Virus record (IMG/VR): IMGVR_UViG_3300025880_000025
Coordinates: 1 to 47,007 of that record
Reading direction: 5' to 3' (one strand)
DNA length: 47,007 nt
Origin: a virus
A model generated the notes under the pieces. It worked only from the letters and a program-made list of their open reading frames with translations, had not been told where the DNA came from and made no database searches. The first letter of the stretch is position 1. Every line of letters starts with the position of its first letter. Below, piece after piece: positions 23,895 through 34,759 of this stretch. Both the position numbers and the translations under genes were made by a program.

Positions 23895-24956
23895 CTAAAA
23901 ATCTAATTTGACTCTAATAAGAGCTTCTTTTGTAAAATCTTTTGATATTGGTCTTGATAATTTTGCCGCTGCTAATAATTCATTAGCATCATTATACATT
24001 CCTACACAAGTAGGAAATGTTTGAGGATTATTAATAAAATAATTGAAAATTACTTCACCAGTTGAACCTGATATGAAACTTGGGTTTTCAGAATAATTAA
24101 ATTCTGAGTTTCTAGTTCTAACAAATACAAAATCAGATGTTATAGTTTCTTGAGAGTTTAATTCAAATATTTTACCATTAGTATTTCCTGATGATGCTGA
24201 TATATGTCTAAATAATTTAGAATTATTATCACCATTAGTATTAGAAGTTAAAACTGTTCCTAAACCAATACCACATCCATCATTTAACCCACTTGTACCT
24301 GGGGTTGAAGAATCATCTAAAGCAGCACCATTTAATAATATAGTAGAAATGTCTGGTAAAAATAAACCGTAAGAACCACTAAATGAATATCCATTACCAT
24401 TCCATGCCGTACCATCGGAACCACTAATTACTTGATAAGCTCTCATAGTACCAAAATACTCTGGTAAGGTAACTTCATTTGAATTATCTGTTAAAGTAAT
24501 TGAGTTAATTTGAGGGTTACTACTTGATATTACTAAATTCATTGAACCAGGAAATAATTTTTCCTTATATCTTGCTCTTTCAACATTTAATGCATAAAAA
24601 TAACTTCCTGTAAAGTTTATTCCAAAAGGAAAGTCTGCATTTTCATCCTCCAATACTAAAGTCCTATATTGACCATAAATTGTTCTAGAGGGTGATACAC
24701 CAGGGACTGCTGTATCAAAATCTACTGAACCTCTTCCTGTTTCATCTCCAAATGCTATTGCAAACTGAATTTCAGAACCCTGTACTCCAGACCCTGTTTG
24801 GAAAACGTTTAAATAATAAGGACCTGATGTTCCTTCTTTTTGTACTGAAGATGTAAAGTAGGAATTTAGTGAAGGTTGAAAACCTGACCATACAGTTGAT
24901 GTAACTGTATCTGCACTTACTACGAAATCTTCTGGATCGAATCTTTTAAAGCCCAT
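23895..24956 (-). CDS. Tail/baseplate structural protein, paralogue B, 353 aa
   Basis: Starts MGFKRFDPEDFVVSADTVTSTVWSG and ends with NPSFISGSTGEVIFNYF...TCVGMYNDANELLAAAKLSRPISK, the same C-terminal pattern as paralogue A: a CVG(L/M)Y turn, LxA and K-L, then a strand ending in Asp. The central parts have diverged. The gene order (B then A, seven bases apart) indicates an old tandem duplication. A shared end domain with different centres fits proteins that dock in the same baseplate position or form a hetero-oligomer. No other function is visible. Confidence 0.65.
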   Translation of the reverse strand: MGFKRFDPEDFVVSADTVTSTVWSGFQPSLNSYFTSSVQKEGTSGPYYLNVFQTGSGVQGSEIQFAIAFGDETGRGSVDFDTAVPGVSPSRTIYGQYRTLVLEDENADFPFGINFTGSYFYALNVERARYKEKLFPGSMNLVISSSNPQINSITLTDNSNEVTLPEYFGTMRAYQVISGSDGTAWNGNGYSFSGSYGLFLPDISTILLNGAALDDSSTPGTSGLNDGCGIGLGTVLTSNTNGDNNSKLFRHISASSGNTNGKIFELNSQETITSDFVFVRTRNSEFNYSENPSFISGSTGEVIFNYFINNPQTFPTCVGMYNDANELLAAAKLSRPISKDFTKEALIRVKLDF

Positions 24957-24962
24957 ATTGTA

Positions 24963-25631
24963 TTATGTTAATCTGTTTTGTGTTATTGTTACTGGGATAG
25001 TTAATCTAGCCCCACTATCTAATCCTATTACTGTTAAAGTAGTTCTTAATTGAGTTTGTGAACCAAATAATGTATTAACTGTAGTTGCTGTTAAATTAAT
25101 TTGTGTTCCTGTTACTGTTGCTGAAATATTAGTTCCAATAGTTTGAGTAGCAGTTGCATTTGCTGTTGCTGCGGCTGTTGTATTAATACCTTGGCCTTGA
25201 AATTGTGAGAACAAACGAACATCTCCAACTGTAGCTGAGTACCCACTAGATTCAAATGTTTGTTGAGCTCCTAAATAATTTAAAGTTTGAGGTGTAATTG
25301 CTAATTGTGCTCCTTGTTTCATATTGATTGAAGCATATCCTAAATCAAGTACTGGTAGTTTAGCTGTACCACGAGGTAAAGTAACTAACTTGTATTTCAT
25401 CATTTGTTGTTCATCTGGAAATGCTTCTAATAGAGGCATATTTTCTATTGCTTCTCCATAATATGCAGAACCTGATGGGTGTGTTGGATTATATAATGTA
25501 TAATCAATTTCATCATCTGCTAATGCAAATTGTGTGATTCTAAAAGAACCATCATTTTTAGCTAATAACTCTCTTCCCTTTTTGGTAAGAATAGCATCAA
25601 CTGTTATTACTGAATTGTTTAAATATCCCAT
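24963..25631 (-). CDS. Phage structural protein, 222 aa
   Basis: It begins MGYLNNSVITVDAILTKKGRELLAKNDGSF and contains FALADDEIDYTLYNPTHPSGSAYYG (about 36-60), a pattern I associate with structural proteins in large tail modules of environmental phages. The C-terminal 90 residues are Thr/Ala/Asn-rich beta sequence. It lies six bases before paralogue B. Its place between the 3024-residue protein and the fibre genes suggests a connector. The precise role is unknown. Confidence 0.6.
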   Translation of the reverse strand: MGYLNNSVITVDAILTKKGRELLAKNDGSFRITQFALADDEIDYTLYNPTHPSGSAYYGEAIENMPLLEAFPDEQQMMKYKLVTLPRGTAKLPVLDLGYASINMKQGAQLAITPQTLNYLGAQQTFESSGYSATVGDVRLFSQFQGQGINTTAAATANATATQTIGTNISATVTGTQINLTATTVNTLFGSQTQLRTTLTVIGLDSGARLTIPVTITQNRLT

Positions 25632-25658
25632 TGTGTTTTATATAAATTGTTATTATAT

Positions 25659-25669
25659 GTTATAAATAT
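25659..25669 (-). promoter_or_regulatory. ATATTTATAAC box before the 222-aa gene
   Basis: The exact coding-strand 11-mer ATATTTATAAC ends about 28 bases before the ATG at 25631, in the 46-base gap after the 3024-residue gene. It would start a second transcript for the fibre module. Confidence 0.5.
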
Positions 25670-25677
25670 ATATTTTT

Positions 25678-28600
25678 TTAGTTATCTATTACTCCTTTAC
25701 TAATTAATTCATTTATTATTACAGAAGCACTTGTTTCTACTTGAACAGATGGAAACTCGGGGAACATTATACCAGGAGAAGTAAATTCTGTTGGTATGTT
25801 GTCCTGTACTAAAGTTGTAGTTCTACCTATATCTAAAGGTGTTAATCTAATTAGACAATCATCATTAGGATTTATAGTGCTATTATCTAAAGTTAAACTA
25901 TCATTTATAGAATATCCAGAACCAGCATTAGTTATTTCAATATACGAAATAATTCCTTCAGAATCACCCCCACTTCCACTTACTATTATAGTTGCTAAAG
26001 CACCTTCACCTGTTTGTGTACTAAATCCTGCACTTGATGATAAAGGAACATTAGTATATGAACCTACTGGTGAAGCAGTTGGTTGAGTTATAATCGAACC
26101 TAATAATTCCTGAGGGTTTCTAAGTAATTGACCATTAGGGGTTTGGGTTTCTTCAAATGAAGCTGATATCGTAGATAATGAATAAGGGTAAGGCATTTCT
26201 AAAAATACACTATTAGCATTAGGTACATATCTTCTAAGTAAAAAGAAATCTTTATTAAGTGCGCTAGCACCTCCATTAGTAGCATCACTACCAGGTAATG
26301 GTCTGTCTAGTTCAATTTTAACACGACCTATATCATCATCCATTACATTTTCTTGTGGAGCCCAAACTTTTACAATTTTGTAAGAATAATTTTCATTATT
26401 TCCAAATCTAATTTCATCATTTTCTTGAATAAATACACTTGATACTACTTCACCTATTTTTGAGGATTTTGGTTCTTGATTACCTGGGAATCCTATATAA
26501 GGACCTGGGTTGTAAGGTAATTCTCCTTGTGAAAAATCACCACCATACGCTTCATTTATTAATGAAGCTGACATATATAAATATTTAGTACTAGTATCTG
26601 TAGATGGAACTGCTGATGGTGGTAAATCATTTGCAAATACCCAATATGGAGCAGATGCTGTATTTTCATTTTCTAAAAGATGTGTTTTAGACCCAATTAA
26701 TGATAATTTTGATGCAAAACTAGGTCCTGGGAATCCTACTGGGTTTATTGTATTTTTGTTATTATTTCCAGATAATATATCTGCTTCAACTTTCCATCGA
26801 ATATAGCTATCTTTTTTATATATATTTTCTCCACTATTAGCATAGAATACCCATTCTAATCCTTGAATTGCTCCTCCATCTTCTACACCTTTACCTCCAA
26901 GTCCCCTTGAATTTAATATGGATTCAACAATTGCTTCATCAACTTGCATATTAAGTTTATTATCTCTATCTAATTTAAGTCCAGATGAAACTGAGTATGA
27001 AGTTGTTGATGTTGATTTTGACCAAAAACTACCACCAGACCTTCTAGTAACAACTGAAGATCCTACAAAATCTACTTTATCCACTACAGAACCAGCATCA
27101 TAAGGTTGGTTTCCTTTCCAAACTCTTAATCTTATATCCGTAGCATTAAAAGGTATGTTTGTTGTTACACCGTCGTAAGTATATTCTAAACCTAATTTAG
27201 TGGTAAATTCTATATATTCTCTTCTTTTTGTTTTTCTTTTCCAATTTCCTTTTCTATGATAATCCGCTGAGTATATATAAGTTGTAGGTACTGCTTGGAT
27301 AGTAGATAAATATTGTTGTTGTGATGTATCTTGACCTGAGGATCTAAAAGATTCACTGACAAAAGCAACAGCACCCTCAGGTTCTGTATTTAAAAGATAA
27401 GCTTTTTCAGCATAACTTCCTGTTGTATAATTAGAAGAAGGTTGAGAATAAAAACTAACACTTCTTCCTGTTTCTGCAGATGAAGTACCTTCTGCTACAA
27501 AACTATAATCTGTAAATCCAGTATCTGGGTTATCATATAGACTAATACGTCCAGATCCTGAAAGTGGTATACCTGATGAATATCCCCTACTACTAGTTTG
27601 GGAATATAAAACAGGAGCTAAATAAGTACCTACAGATATTATTTTATGTTCATCATTTATTTCTTCTAAAACTTGAGCATCAGCTTTAATATCTATAGCT
27701 AATTTAGTTGTTTTACCTACAGGGAATGTTTTTTCTACAATATCTTTTGCTACTCCTTGTAATGAAGGTGGTAATGCATTTGATTGACCATCTACTAAAT
27801 ATGACATATTTAATCTAGTAACATCATTTTTTATTGGATATGGATCCTTTATAGAACTAAAATATCCAAAATATGCATTTCTTAATTCTATTACAGGTAA
27901 TTGTCCATAAGTTCCAAAATCCGTAGGTGACCAAACATTTAAAAATTTACTTTGTGCTTTTGAACCATCATATCTAATATCAGTCCAAGTATGTTGTGTA
28001 TAATTAGAATCAGGAACTGTTGCTCTTTGAGCACTACCTGATAATATTTGAGCTTGATTAACTGGTATTAATGTACCTAACTGGTTAGTATAATCTACAT
28101 CCATTAAGTAAGTACTTTGTCTTTGTAGATTAAAATTATTTATTAATGGTTGACAATTTATAGCTAAAGCAAATGGTAAAACACCATCAGAATAAAAGTT
28201 AGGTACAATAGTTGGTGTTAAAACTGGAACTGAATATTTACCATATCCTGGTGTTAATATTGCAGAGCTACCTCCATAAGCATCATCTCCATATATAGCT
28301 GAACCATAATCAGAAGGGTCATCTAATATACTACCGAATTTAGATTCTGAAGGGAATATACTCATACTATATTCTGTAATATCTAAGAATGAACCTAAGT
28401 TTTTATCCGCTTGAATAGCTATTCTAAAAGTATCATTATATTTAAAATTAGATATAAATGAACCACTAAGTTCTATATCCTGAATTGATTCACTATTAGG
28501 GACAATAAAATCACGAGAAAATACTGGTACCCCCAAACTATTAATATTATCAGCATTACCCTTATATATTTGTAATGAACCTGTAAATCTATATCCACTT

Positions 28601-31600
28601 TCAGGATCTTGAATAGAATTTGTAATAAATAATTGTGGGTAATTTAGATTTGTTCCTGGTTGGAAAAGTGTGTTTGGATAAACTCCTAAAATTGGTGTCA
28701 AATTTGGATAACTAGTACCTGTAATATATGTTTCTACAAAATACATACTTTCAGTTGTATTAATAGTAGGATATAAAGTATTACTTTCTTCTAAAGTAGA
28801 TGAAATACTACCCCCAGAAGTTTGAGTTGGAGTTGTCCCACCATTTCTAACATTTACATATACAATTTCTTCATCACTTAATGTTTTAGATTTAAGACTA
28901 TTTGTTAAAGCATCTGTATATTGGAAAGTGACAGCACCTGATCCAGTAACACTATATCTATCTTCAATATATGAACTTGTTCTATATATATTATTTATAG
29001 GGCTATCAGGAAAAGTTATTACTTGTTCTGGGTCTATATTAGCATTTTTAACATATAATGAAGATGTAATCAATTGTCTTGGATTATGTTGTGATCCTGT
29101 TACCCATAGTCTTTGTTGTAAGTTTCCATTTAATTGGTTAATGCTTCTTGCTAGTCCATAAAGTATTCTAGATCTTGATGAGTTACTTCCTTGTGATATA
29201 GAACCTAAATTTATAGTTGTTGGCTGAGAAGAAGGGGATGTGGTAGAAGAATTTCCTACTCCCTCAACAGCAGTTGCTCCCGATGTATTTCCACCACTTG
29301 TGCCACCAATATTTGATTGATAGTAAAGTTGGAAAGTAAAAGATGGAATAAAATATTCAAATGTTTGTCCATAACCCGTAAACCCAAGTTCATAAAATCT
29401 TTTACCTAAATTAGTAGGATCTGATGCTTGGGGTCCTACATTATTTTGTATATTACCTCTAGATTTATTTTCAGGGGTATTATTGATAGTAAAAGTTGAT
29501 CTAGAACCAACAATTTCAGAAGGACCAGATAATATACTTCCTGCAAAGCTTTCTTCTCCTTGAAAGACAGTAACACTATTAGCTAATGGTATTGTAGGTT
29601 GACCTGGTTGTCCATCTATAGGAGTTGGGGTATGTTGTGTTGCTGTTACACTATATTCCATGTATACAACAGCACTTGAAGGTACACCACCAGCATCTGA
29701 TATGTAATTTCTTAAACCAGCATAATCTATTTTAGCTTTTATTTTTCCATCACTAATAGAAGTAGTAAAGAAAGAATAATTTTCAATACTTGAAAAATTA
29801 GGGTTAGTATATCCTGGTGGTATAGGGCTACCAGTTCCCTCACGAGGATTAATGTTAGCGGCTTTTGCTCTAGGAGGGTTTGCTGCTACTCCTCCTACTG
29901 TAAACTCTGAAAAATCATAATCAAATGATGCGGTACCAGCTTGTGTTATTAAAGCATGACCAGAAGCATCATTAATAGTACTTGGTAAAAATTCTATAGG
30001 GGTTAGATCTGTAAATTGGTTACCAACTCCTACTGCGTTACCAGCACTAAATTCTTTAATCATCCATTGATTTCCAGAATCAGCAAATATTACGCCACTA
30101 CCATTTAATACCGTACTAGCATTTGATACTGTAATAGTATTGTTAATATCATTAGCATTAAATAATGTAAAACTATTAGCATTATTAAATGTATTAGTTC
30201 TATTAAGATAACTATCTCCATCATTAGTAGTTAATGATATATACATTCGTGTAGCTAAGTTAATACTACTATTATTGAAAGCAATTTCTTTAAAGTTACT
30301 ATTACCAAAAGTAGTATCAGTAGAAAATGTATATGGTAGTCTAAAAGGATGTATTTGATCCCCAAAAGCAGCATTTGATATATTAGTATTAAAAAATGAA
30401 GAATCTAAATTTATTGAAATTGGAGGTAATCTAAAGCTACCTGTTGTTCTAGATTCAGATGGATCATAAGGATTTATTCCTATTGTTGTTACTCCTAAGT
30501 TTGAAGTTACAGAACTACCAGAATGATAAATTCCTACACTTGAAATATCATCAATTACAGTATTACCACCAGATGAACTATATGCTATAGAAGCAGATAA
30601 TATCCAAGGTACATTTGGTGTTCTTGGGATTGTATATACACCCCAATCATATGCTTCTTGGTTACCTAATATTCCTGTTGTTAAATAATCAATTGATCCA
30701 GTATCAAAAAAACCTAAAGCATCATTATATACATTATTGTAATATCTTATAGCTTGCAATTGTACATTTGTAAGTGCGTGGAAAAAGTTTTGTGAATTTG
30801 GATCAAACCCAGCAACACTAGGGTTAGCTGATGAGGATACATCACCTGAAACTCTTAAACTCCAGTTTTCTGTGCCTCCATTTGAAGATGATACAAACCT
30901 ATAATCACCTCTTTGTGTATCTACATTTAATAAAGCTGAATTAGGGTTAATTGTTACTCCTTCAATAAAATATTTTTTAAACCCTTCAGGGAATATAAAT
31001 TGTACAAATTCTACCCCTAATAAATAATCTCTTACTTCATTTCCATAATAATCTCTAGCTGCTAATTTAATTTTAGTAGCTTCATATTCTTGGGTTGATG
31101 GATTTCTTTGTGTAAATATCCAAACATAACCAGGTAAGGGTTCATTCCTATTATCTTGCCAAAATTCTAAAGTAGTAGTACCATAAAATATATCTGAAGT
31201 AGAATCAGAAAAGAATAGTGGATAATAATTAAGAGGAGCATCTGGGGATTTATGATATGGTATACAATCAGGACTTAAAGACTGAGTTGTTGCGATAAAT
31301 TCTGACCCACTAAATTCTCCATTATAAAATTCATCTTGATTAAATATAATTTTTACTTCTCTACCTAATCTTCCTTCTAATGATTCAGAAAAACTTTGAG
31401 TTAAACTATAAATGTTAGATAAACCATAAGCCGAAGCAGATGGTGATGTATTTAATCCTGCATATTGTTGTAGTGATCCTCCGGTTCCACCACTAAATCT
31501 ATATATAGACGAACCACTAACAAATTCATATGCCCCTGTATCACCTGAACCTGTACTATAATCTCTTACTTGAGGTTTTAATGTACCTGAGTATGCTGAA

Positions 31601-34600
31601 TTTATCCATGATACTTGAGGGGGTCTTACTCTATTTCTTTCTAATAAATGTTGTTTTATTACTACTCCGGATGTTAAACTTGTATTAGCAGGTGTAAAAT
31701 CTTTAATCATTTTAAATAATGAATTATCAAAAAATTTCATTAACCTAATAAAATCATTAAGGTCATAACCACTTATATATTTTTCAAAATAAGCATCTCT
31801 TAAAGTATCTAAATTAGGATAGTTATATCCTGATTCTGATATTTGTCTTGGGTCACCAATATAGTCTCCTAAGTTAAAATAACCCATTTGAGAATTAATA
31901 TCATCATTAATTTGATCTTGTGGAGAAAAAGCTACCTCCATATAATCTACATTAGGTGTATAGCTTGCACTTTCAAAAGAAAGCTGTTGAAGTGATCTTA
32001 TTCCAGATAAAGTATTACCCTCGGGCATTATTAACTCATTTGTAGTTATTTTATCTGTTACTCTATTTTTAATTCCACCTAATACTTGGTCTTGGTGGAT
32101 ATATTCTCTATTTATTGAAAAATTACCATAATTAATATAAAAATCACTATTATTAATAAATGAAGAAGTCATAAAAGGTGCAGATCCTGTTATTTTAGGA
32201 TGAACCGATATTCTACTTCCAGTATTTAAAAGAGTACCTAAATCTGCTCTAAATATTAATTCATTAGGAGCACTATTTACCCCATTTCCTTCAAATGAAA
32301 ATGGATTCATTGTATAATCATAAAATACATTTGGTAATATTTCTGTGTTATAATATCTTAATTCTTGTAAAGAACCAGAAAATAAGGTATATGATTTACC
32401 TCCTACAGTTAAATTACTACTCCCCTTAGGGATAAATGCTTTTTCGGCATTAAAATAATAATTACTATCGAAACCAGTAATTATACTTGATCCCGTAAAT
32501 CCTAAATTTTTATTAATTTGATTAGCTGCATATAATGAAGCTGTATTATCAGTATTTACTGTAGTTTGTACTGACCACCAATCTCCATCAAAGAAAGGTA
32601 AATATAAACTAGCAGATATATTTTCGTTTGAATTAACATCAGGTATAAATTTTAAAGTACCAAATTTATTTTTAGGATCTGGGATACTACCTGAATATGA
32701 ACCACTAGCAAGACCACTTCCGGTGTACTCTAATACTAGAGCACTCACTGAATTTTCTAGATGGTATATAGATTGTGAAACACTAGCATCTAGTGGAATT
32801 CCTGGGGCCTTAAATCTTAATTGTACTGTCTTTGGAGAATCATACCCATTGCCTAAATTAACATTAGGATCAAATGAAGATGAAATAAAATACGTTCCTT
32901 CAGTATCAAATTTATAATTAAATACTCTCTGTTGTAAATCCCAATCTTGAGAATTATTTCTATCTTTACCCCCGAATTCATTTATTCTTAAAATAGTATC
33001 TGGGATACCATAAGAAGTGATTAAAGCCCTTAAACCAGGTACAGTACCTTTAGTTTTAATTAAATATGGTAAATTATGGTATAAACGCTTATATAAACGC
33101 TTATTAGCATCATCTAATGGCATTATATCATTAGATGCCGATATTTGAGTATTTATGTATTCATACCCCGTAGGTGTATTAATTTCACCACCAATTGACC
33201 CCGTCATATTAATAAAAGGAAATGCACTACCTGAAGGTGTAATTCCTAAAAAAGCAGTATATAAATCATCAGTATTAAAATTATTTGAATATAATTTTAT
33301 ACCAAAATCTTTAATAGCATCCGCTACTAAATCCTTAGAAATACCATAATTTAAACGGTTATCAGCATTATATTTATTACTTAGATCTTTAGTGTACACC
33401 CAAGTATTATCATATTGTTGAGCAACCATATCAACAAACAACATATACTGATTATTGTTGGTATCATCTCTTAAATATTCAGGAATAGCATAATACAAAT
33501 AATCTTGGTTATTGGTATCGTAATTAGAAGCCGATAATAATTGTCCTCCATAATTTATGCTTTCTTCATCTTCACTCCCTAACCAATTTATAGCTTCTGT
33601 ACTATTCGATGGGTATAATTCATAAGGGGGAAATGAACTAGATTTAGGCCAGGAATATTTAGATCCACTATTGTAATAAAGAAAATAATCATAACCGTCA
33701 AAATTATTAATAATTTCAATTATTTTATTTTCATATATTTTTTTAGATCTTTTATAAGAAACAGTATTTTGAGTATCACTTGTTATATTATTCGATAAAA
33801 GAGTTATAGAATTAGTATAATCTTCTATTAAATTTAATTTATAAGAAAAATTCTTTAATCTTGTTGTTGCTGAGCTAAAATTTATAAAATCTGAGTATCT
33901 TTCATAATCTACATTAATAGATATCTCTTGTTTATTTAAAAGAGTTTGTAATTGTCTCGCAGAACTAGTAACATTACTTTTAGTTAATTCATTATTATTA
34001 TAAAGTTGTCCTGATTCTCCCGTTTGTTGGGTTATATTTAAATTAAAGTTAGGACCCTTAATATAATCTTGACTAATACCACTAAAAGGTGTAAAAGGAA
34101 ATTTTACTTGATACATTTGAGGAGTGGAAACTTCCTCTACTACCCATAAAGTAGATTTTATATCAAAAGTAGATGGTAAGGGTTCATATAATTTTATTAA
34201 AATAGTGGGATCATCTGAATCCTCATCTTCTATTTTAATATTATTGGCTATAATAGTTTGATTCTGTCCAAAATTTAAATAAAAATCAACAAAATACCCA
34301 GCTTCTTCTCTATAATTTATAAATTCTCTAACTGTATTAATTATATCAGCATTAAGAATAGTATTACTATCTAATCTAATTTCAGTTCTATCAGAAGATA
34401 TATCTGTTATATAATAATTTAAATTGATGTTAGAACCTAACCTATATCTATAAAAAGAATAAAGTATACTATATATAGAATTATCATACCCTAAATTTTT
34501 TAAGTCTAATTCAGGTGTTAAAACTATATCTCCTTTAAGAACATCATAACTAGTTAGTTTTAAAGTTTCATTTAAAGGATATATTAAAATATTATTTTCA

Positions 34601-34752
34601 TCATATACATAAAATTCAATATAGTCCGTTTCTTCATTAAATACCGTATCTAAATCTGATGATGCAATTAGTTCTTGATCACTAGAAATATATTCTTGGT
34701 ATTCAAAATTATCAGGGTTTAATGCTTGTATAATTATTTTATCTTCTTCCAT
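25678..34752 (-). CDS. Giant baseplate/tail structural protein, 3024 aa
   Basis: The frame is unbroken over 9 kb. The N-terminus (about 1-130) has YRYRLGSNINLNYYITDISSDRTEIRL, a pattern known in large tail proteins. About 550-600 carries RLYHNLPYLIKTKGTVPGLRALI followed by YGIPDTILRINEFGG, and about 1000-1035 FDNSLFKMIKDFTPANTSL; both recur in very large virion proteins of environmental phages. The remaining two thirds are Ser/Thr/Asn/Tyr-rich beta sequence, suggesting many Ig- or jelly-roll-like modules. No protease or glycanase motif was found by eye. It lies between baseplate genes and fibre genes and probably links the baseplate to the fibres. The exact role is unknown. Confidence 0.7.
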   Translation of the reverse strand: MEEDKIIIQALNPDNFEYQEYISSDQELIASSDLDTVFNEETDYIEFYVYDENNILIYPLNETLKLTSYDVLKGDIVLTPELDLKNLGYDNSIYSILYSFYRYRLGSNINLNYYITDISSDRTEIRLDSNTILNADIINTVREFINYREEAGYFVDFYLNFGQNQTIIANNIKIEDEDSDDPTILIKLYEPLPSTFDIKSTLWVVEEVSTPQMYQVKFPFTPFSGISQDYIKGPNFNLNITQQTGESGQLYNNNELTKSNVTSSARQLQTLLNKQEISINVDYERYSDFINFSSATTRLKNFSYKLNLIEDYTNSITLLSNNITSDTQNTVSYKRSKKIYENKIIEIINNFDGYDYFLYYNSGSKYSWPKSSSFPPYELYPSNSTEAINWLGSEDEESINYGGQLLSASNYDTNNQDYLYYAIPEYLRDDTNNNQYMLFVDMVAQQYDNTWVYTKDLSNKYNADNRLNYGISKDLVADAIKDFGIKLYSNNFNTDDLYTAFLGITPSGSAFPFINMTGSIGGEINTPTGYEYINTQISASNDIMPLDDANKRLYKRLYHNLPYLIKTKGTVPGLRALITSYGIPDTILRINEFGGKDRNNSQDWDLQQRVFNYKFDTEGTYFISSSFDPNVNLGNGYDSPKTVQLRFKAPGIPLDASVSQSIYHLENSVSALVLEYTGSGLASGSYSGSIPDPKNKFGTLKFIPDVNSNENISASLYLPFFDGDWWSVQTTVNTDNTASLYAANQINKNLGFTGSSIITGFDSNYYFNAEKAFIPKGSSNLTVGGKSYTLFSGSLQELRYYNTEILPNVFYDYTMNPFSFEGNGVNSAPNELIFRADLGTLLNTGSRISVHPKITGSAPFMTSSFINNSDFYINYGNFSINREYIHQDQVLGGIKNRVTDKITTNELIMPEGNTLSGIRSLQQLSFESASYTPNVDYMEVAFSPQDQINDDINSQMGYFNLGDYIGDPRQISESGYNYPNLDTLRDAYFEKYISGYDLNDFIRLMKFFDNSLFKMIKDFTPANTSLTSGVVIKQHLLERNRVRPPQVSWINSAYSGTLKPQVRDYSTGSGDTGAYEFVSGSSIYRFSGGTGGSLQQYAGLNTSPSASAYGLSNIYSLTQSFSESLEGRLGREVKIIFNQDEFYNGEFSGSEFIATTQSLSPDCIPYHKSPDAPLNYYPLFFSDSTSDIFYGTTTLEFWQDNRNEPLPGYVWIFTQRNPSTQEYEATKIKLAARDYYGNEVRDYLLGVEFVQFIFPEGFKKYFIEGVTINPNSALLNVDTQRGDYRFVSSSNGGTENWSLRVSGDVSSSANPSVAGFDPNSQNFFHALTNVQLQAIRYYNNVYNDALGFFDTGSIDYLTTGILGNQEAYDWGVYTIPRTPNVPWILSASIAYSSSGGNTVIDDISSVGIYHSGSSVTSNLGVTTIGINPYDPSESRTTGSFRLPPISINLDSSFFNTNISNAAFGDQIHPFRLPYTFSTDTTFGNSNFKEIAFNNSSINLATRMYISLTTNDGDSYLNRTNTFNNANSFTLFNANDINNTITVSNASTVLNGSGVIFADSGNQWMIKEFSAGNAVGVGNQFTDLTPIEFLPSTINDASGHALITQAGTASFDYDFSEFTVGGVAANPPRAKAANINPREGTGSPIPPGYTNPNFSSIENYSFFTTSISDGKIKAKIDYAGLRNYISDAGGVPSSAVVYMEYSVTATQHTPTPIDGQPGQPTIPLANSVTVFQGEESFAGSILSGPSEIVGSRSTFTINNTPENKSRGNIQNNVGPQASDPTNLGKRFYELGFTGYGQTFEYFIPSFTFQLYYQSNIGGTSGGNTSGATAVEGVGNSSTTSPSSQPTTINLGSISQGSNSSRSRILYGLARSINQLNGNLQQRLWVTGSQHNPRQLITSSLYVKNANIDPEQVITFPDSPINNIYRTSSYIEDRYSVTGSGAVTFQYTDALTNSLKSKTLSDEEIVYVNVRNGGTTPTQTSGGSISSTLEESNTLYPTINTTESMYFVETYITGTSYPNLTPILGVYPNTLFQPGTNLNYPQLFITNSIQDPESGYRFTGSLQIYKGNADNINSLGVPVFSRDFIVPNSESIQDIELSGSFISNFKYNDTFRIAIQADKNLGSFLDITEYSMSIFPSESKFGSILDDPSDYGSAIYGDDAYGGSSAILTPGYGKYSVPVLTPTIVPNFYSDGVLPFALAINCQPLINNFNLQRQSTYLMDVDYTNQLGTLIPVNQAQILSGSAQRATVPDSNYTQHTWTDIRYDGSKAQSKFLNVWSPTDFGTYGQLPVIELRNAYFGYFSSIKDPYPIKNDVTRLNMSYLVDGQSNALPPSLQGVAKDIVEKTFPVGKTTKLAIDIKADAQVLEEINDEHKIISVGTYLAPVLYSQTSSRGYSSGIPLSGSGRISLYDNPDTGFTDYSFVAEGTSSAETGRSVSFYSQPSSNYTTGSYAEKAYLLNTEPEGAVAFVSESFRSSGQDTSQQQYLSTIQAVPTTYIYSADYHRKGNWKRKTKRREYIEFTTKLGLEYTYDGVTTNIPFNATDIRLRVWKGNQPYDAGSVVDKVDFVGSSVVTRRSGGSFWSKSTSTTSYSVSSGLKLDRDNKLNMQVDEAIVESILNSRGLGGKGVEDGGAIQGLEWVFYANSGENIYKKDSYIRWKVEADILSGNNNKNTINPVGFPGPSFASKLSLIGSKTHLLENENTASAPYWVFANDLPPSAVPSTDTSTKYLYMSASLINEAYGGDFSQGELPYNPGPYIGFPGNQEPKSSKIGEVVSSVFIQENDEIRFGNNENYSYKIVKVWAPQENVMDDDIGRVKIELDRPLPGSDATNGGASALNKDFFLLRRYVPNANSVFLEMPYPYSLSTISASFEETQTPNGQLLRNPQELLGSIITQPTASPVGSYTNVPLSSSAGFSTQTGEGALATIIVSGSGGDSEGIISYIEITNAGSGYSINDSLTLDNSTINPNDDCLIRLTPLDIGRTTTLVQDNIPTEFTSPGIMFPEFPSVQVETSASVIINELISKGVIDN

Positions 34753-34759
34753 ACTTTAT

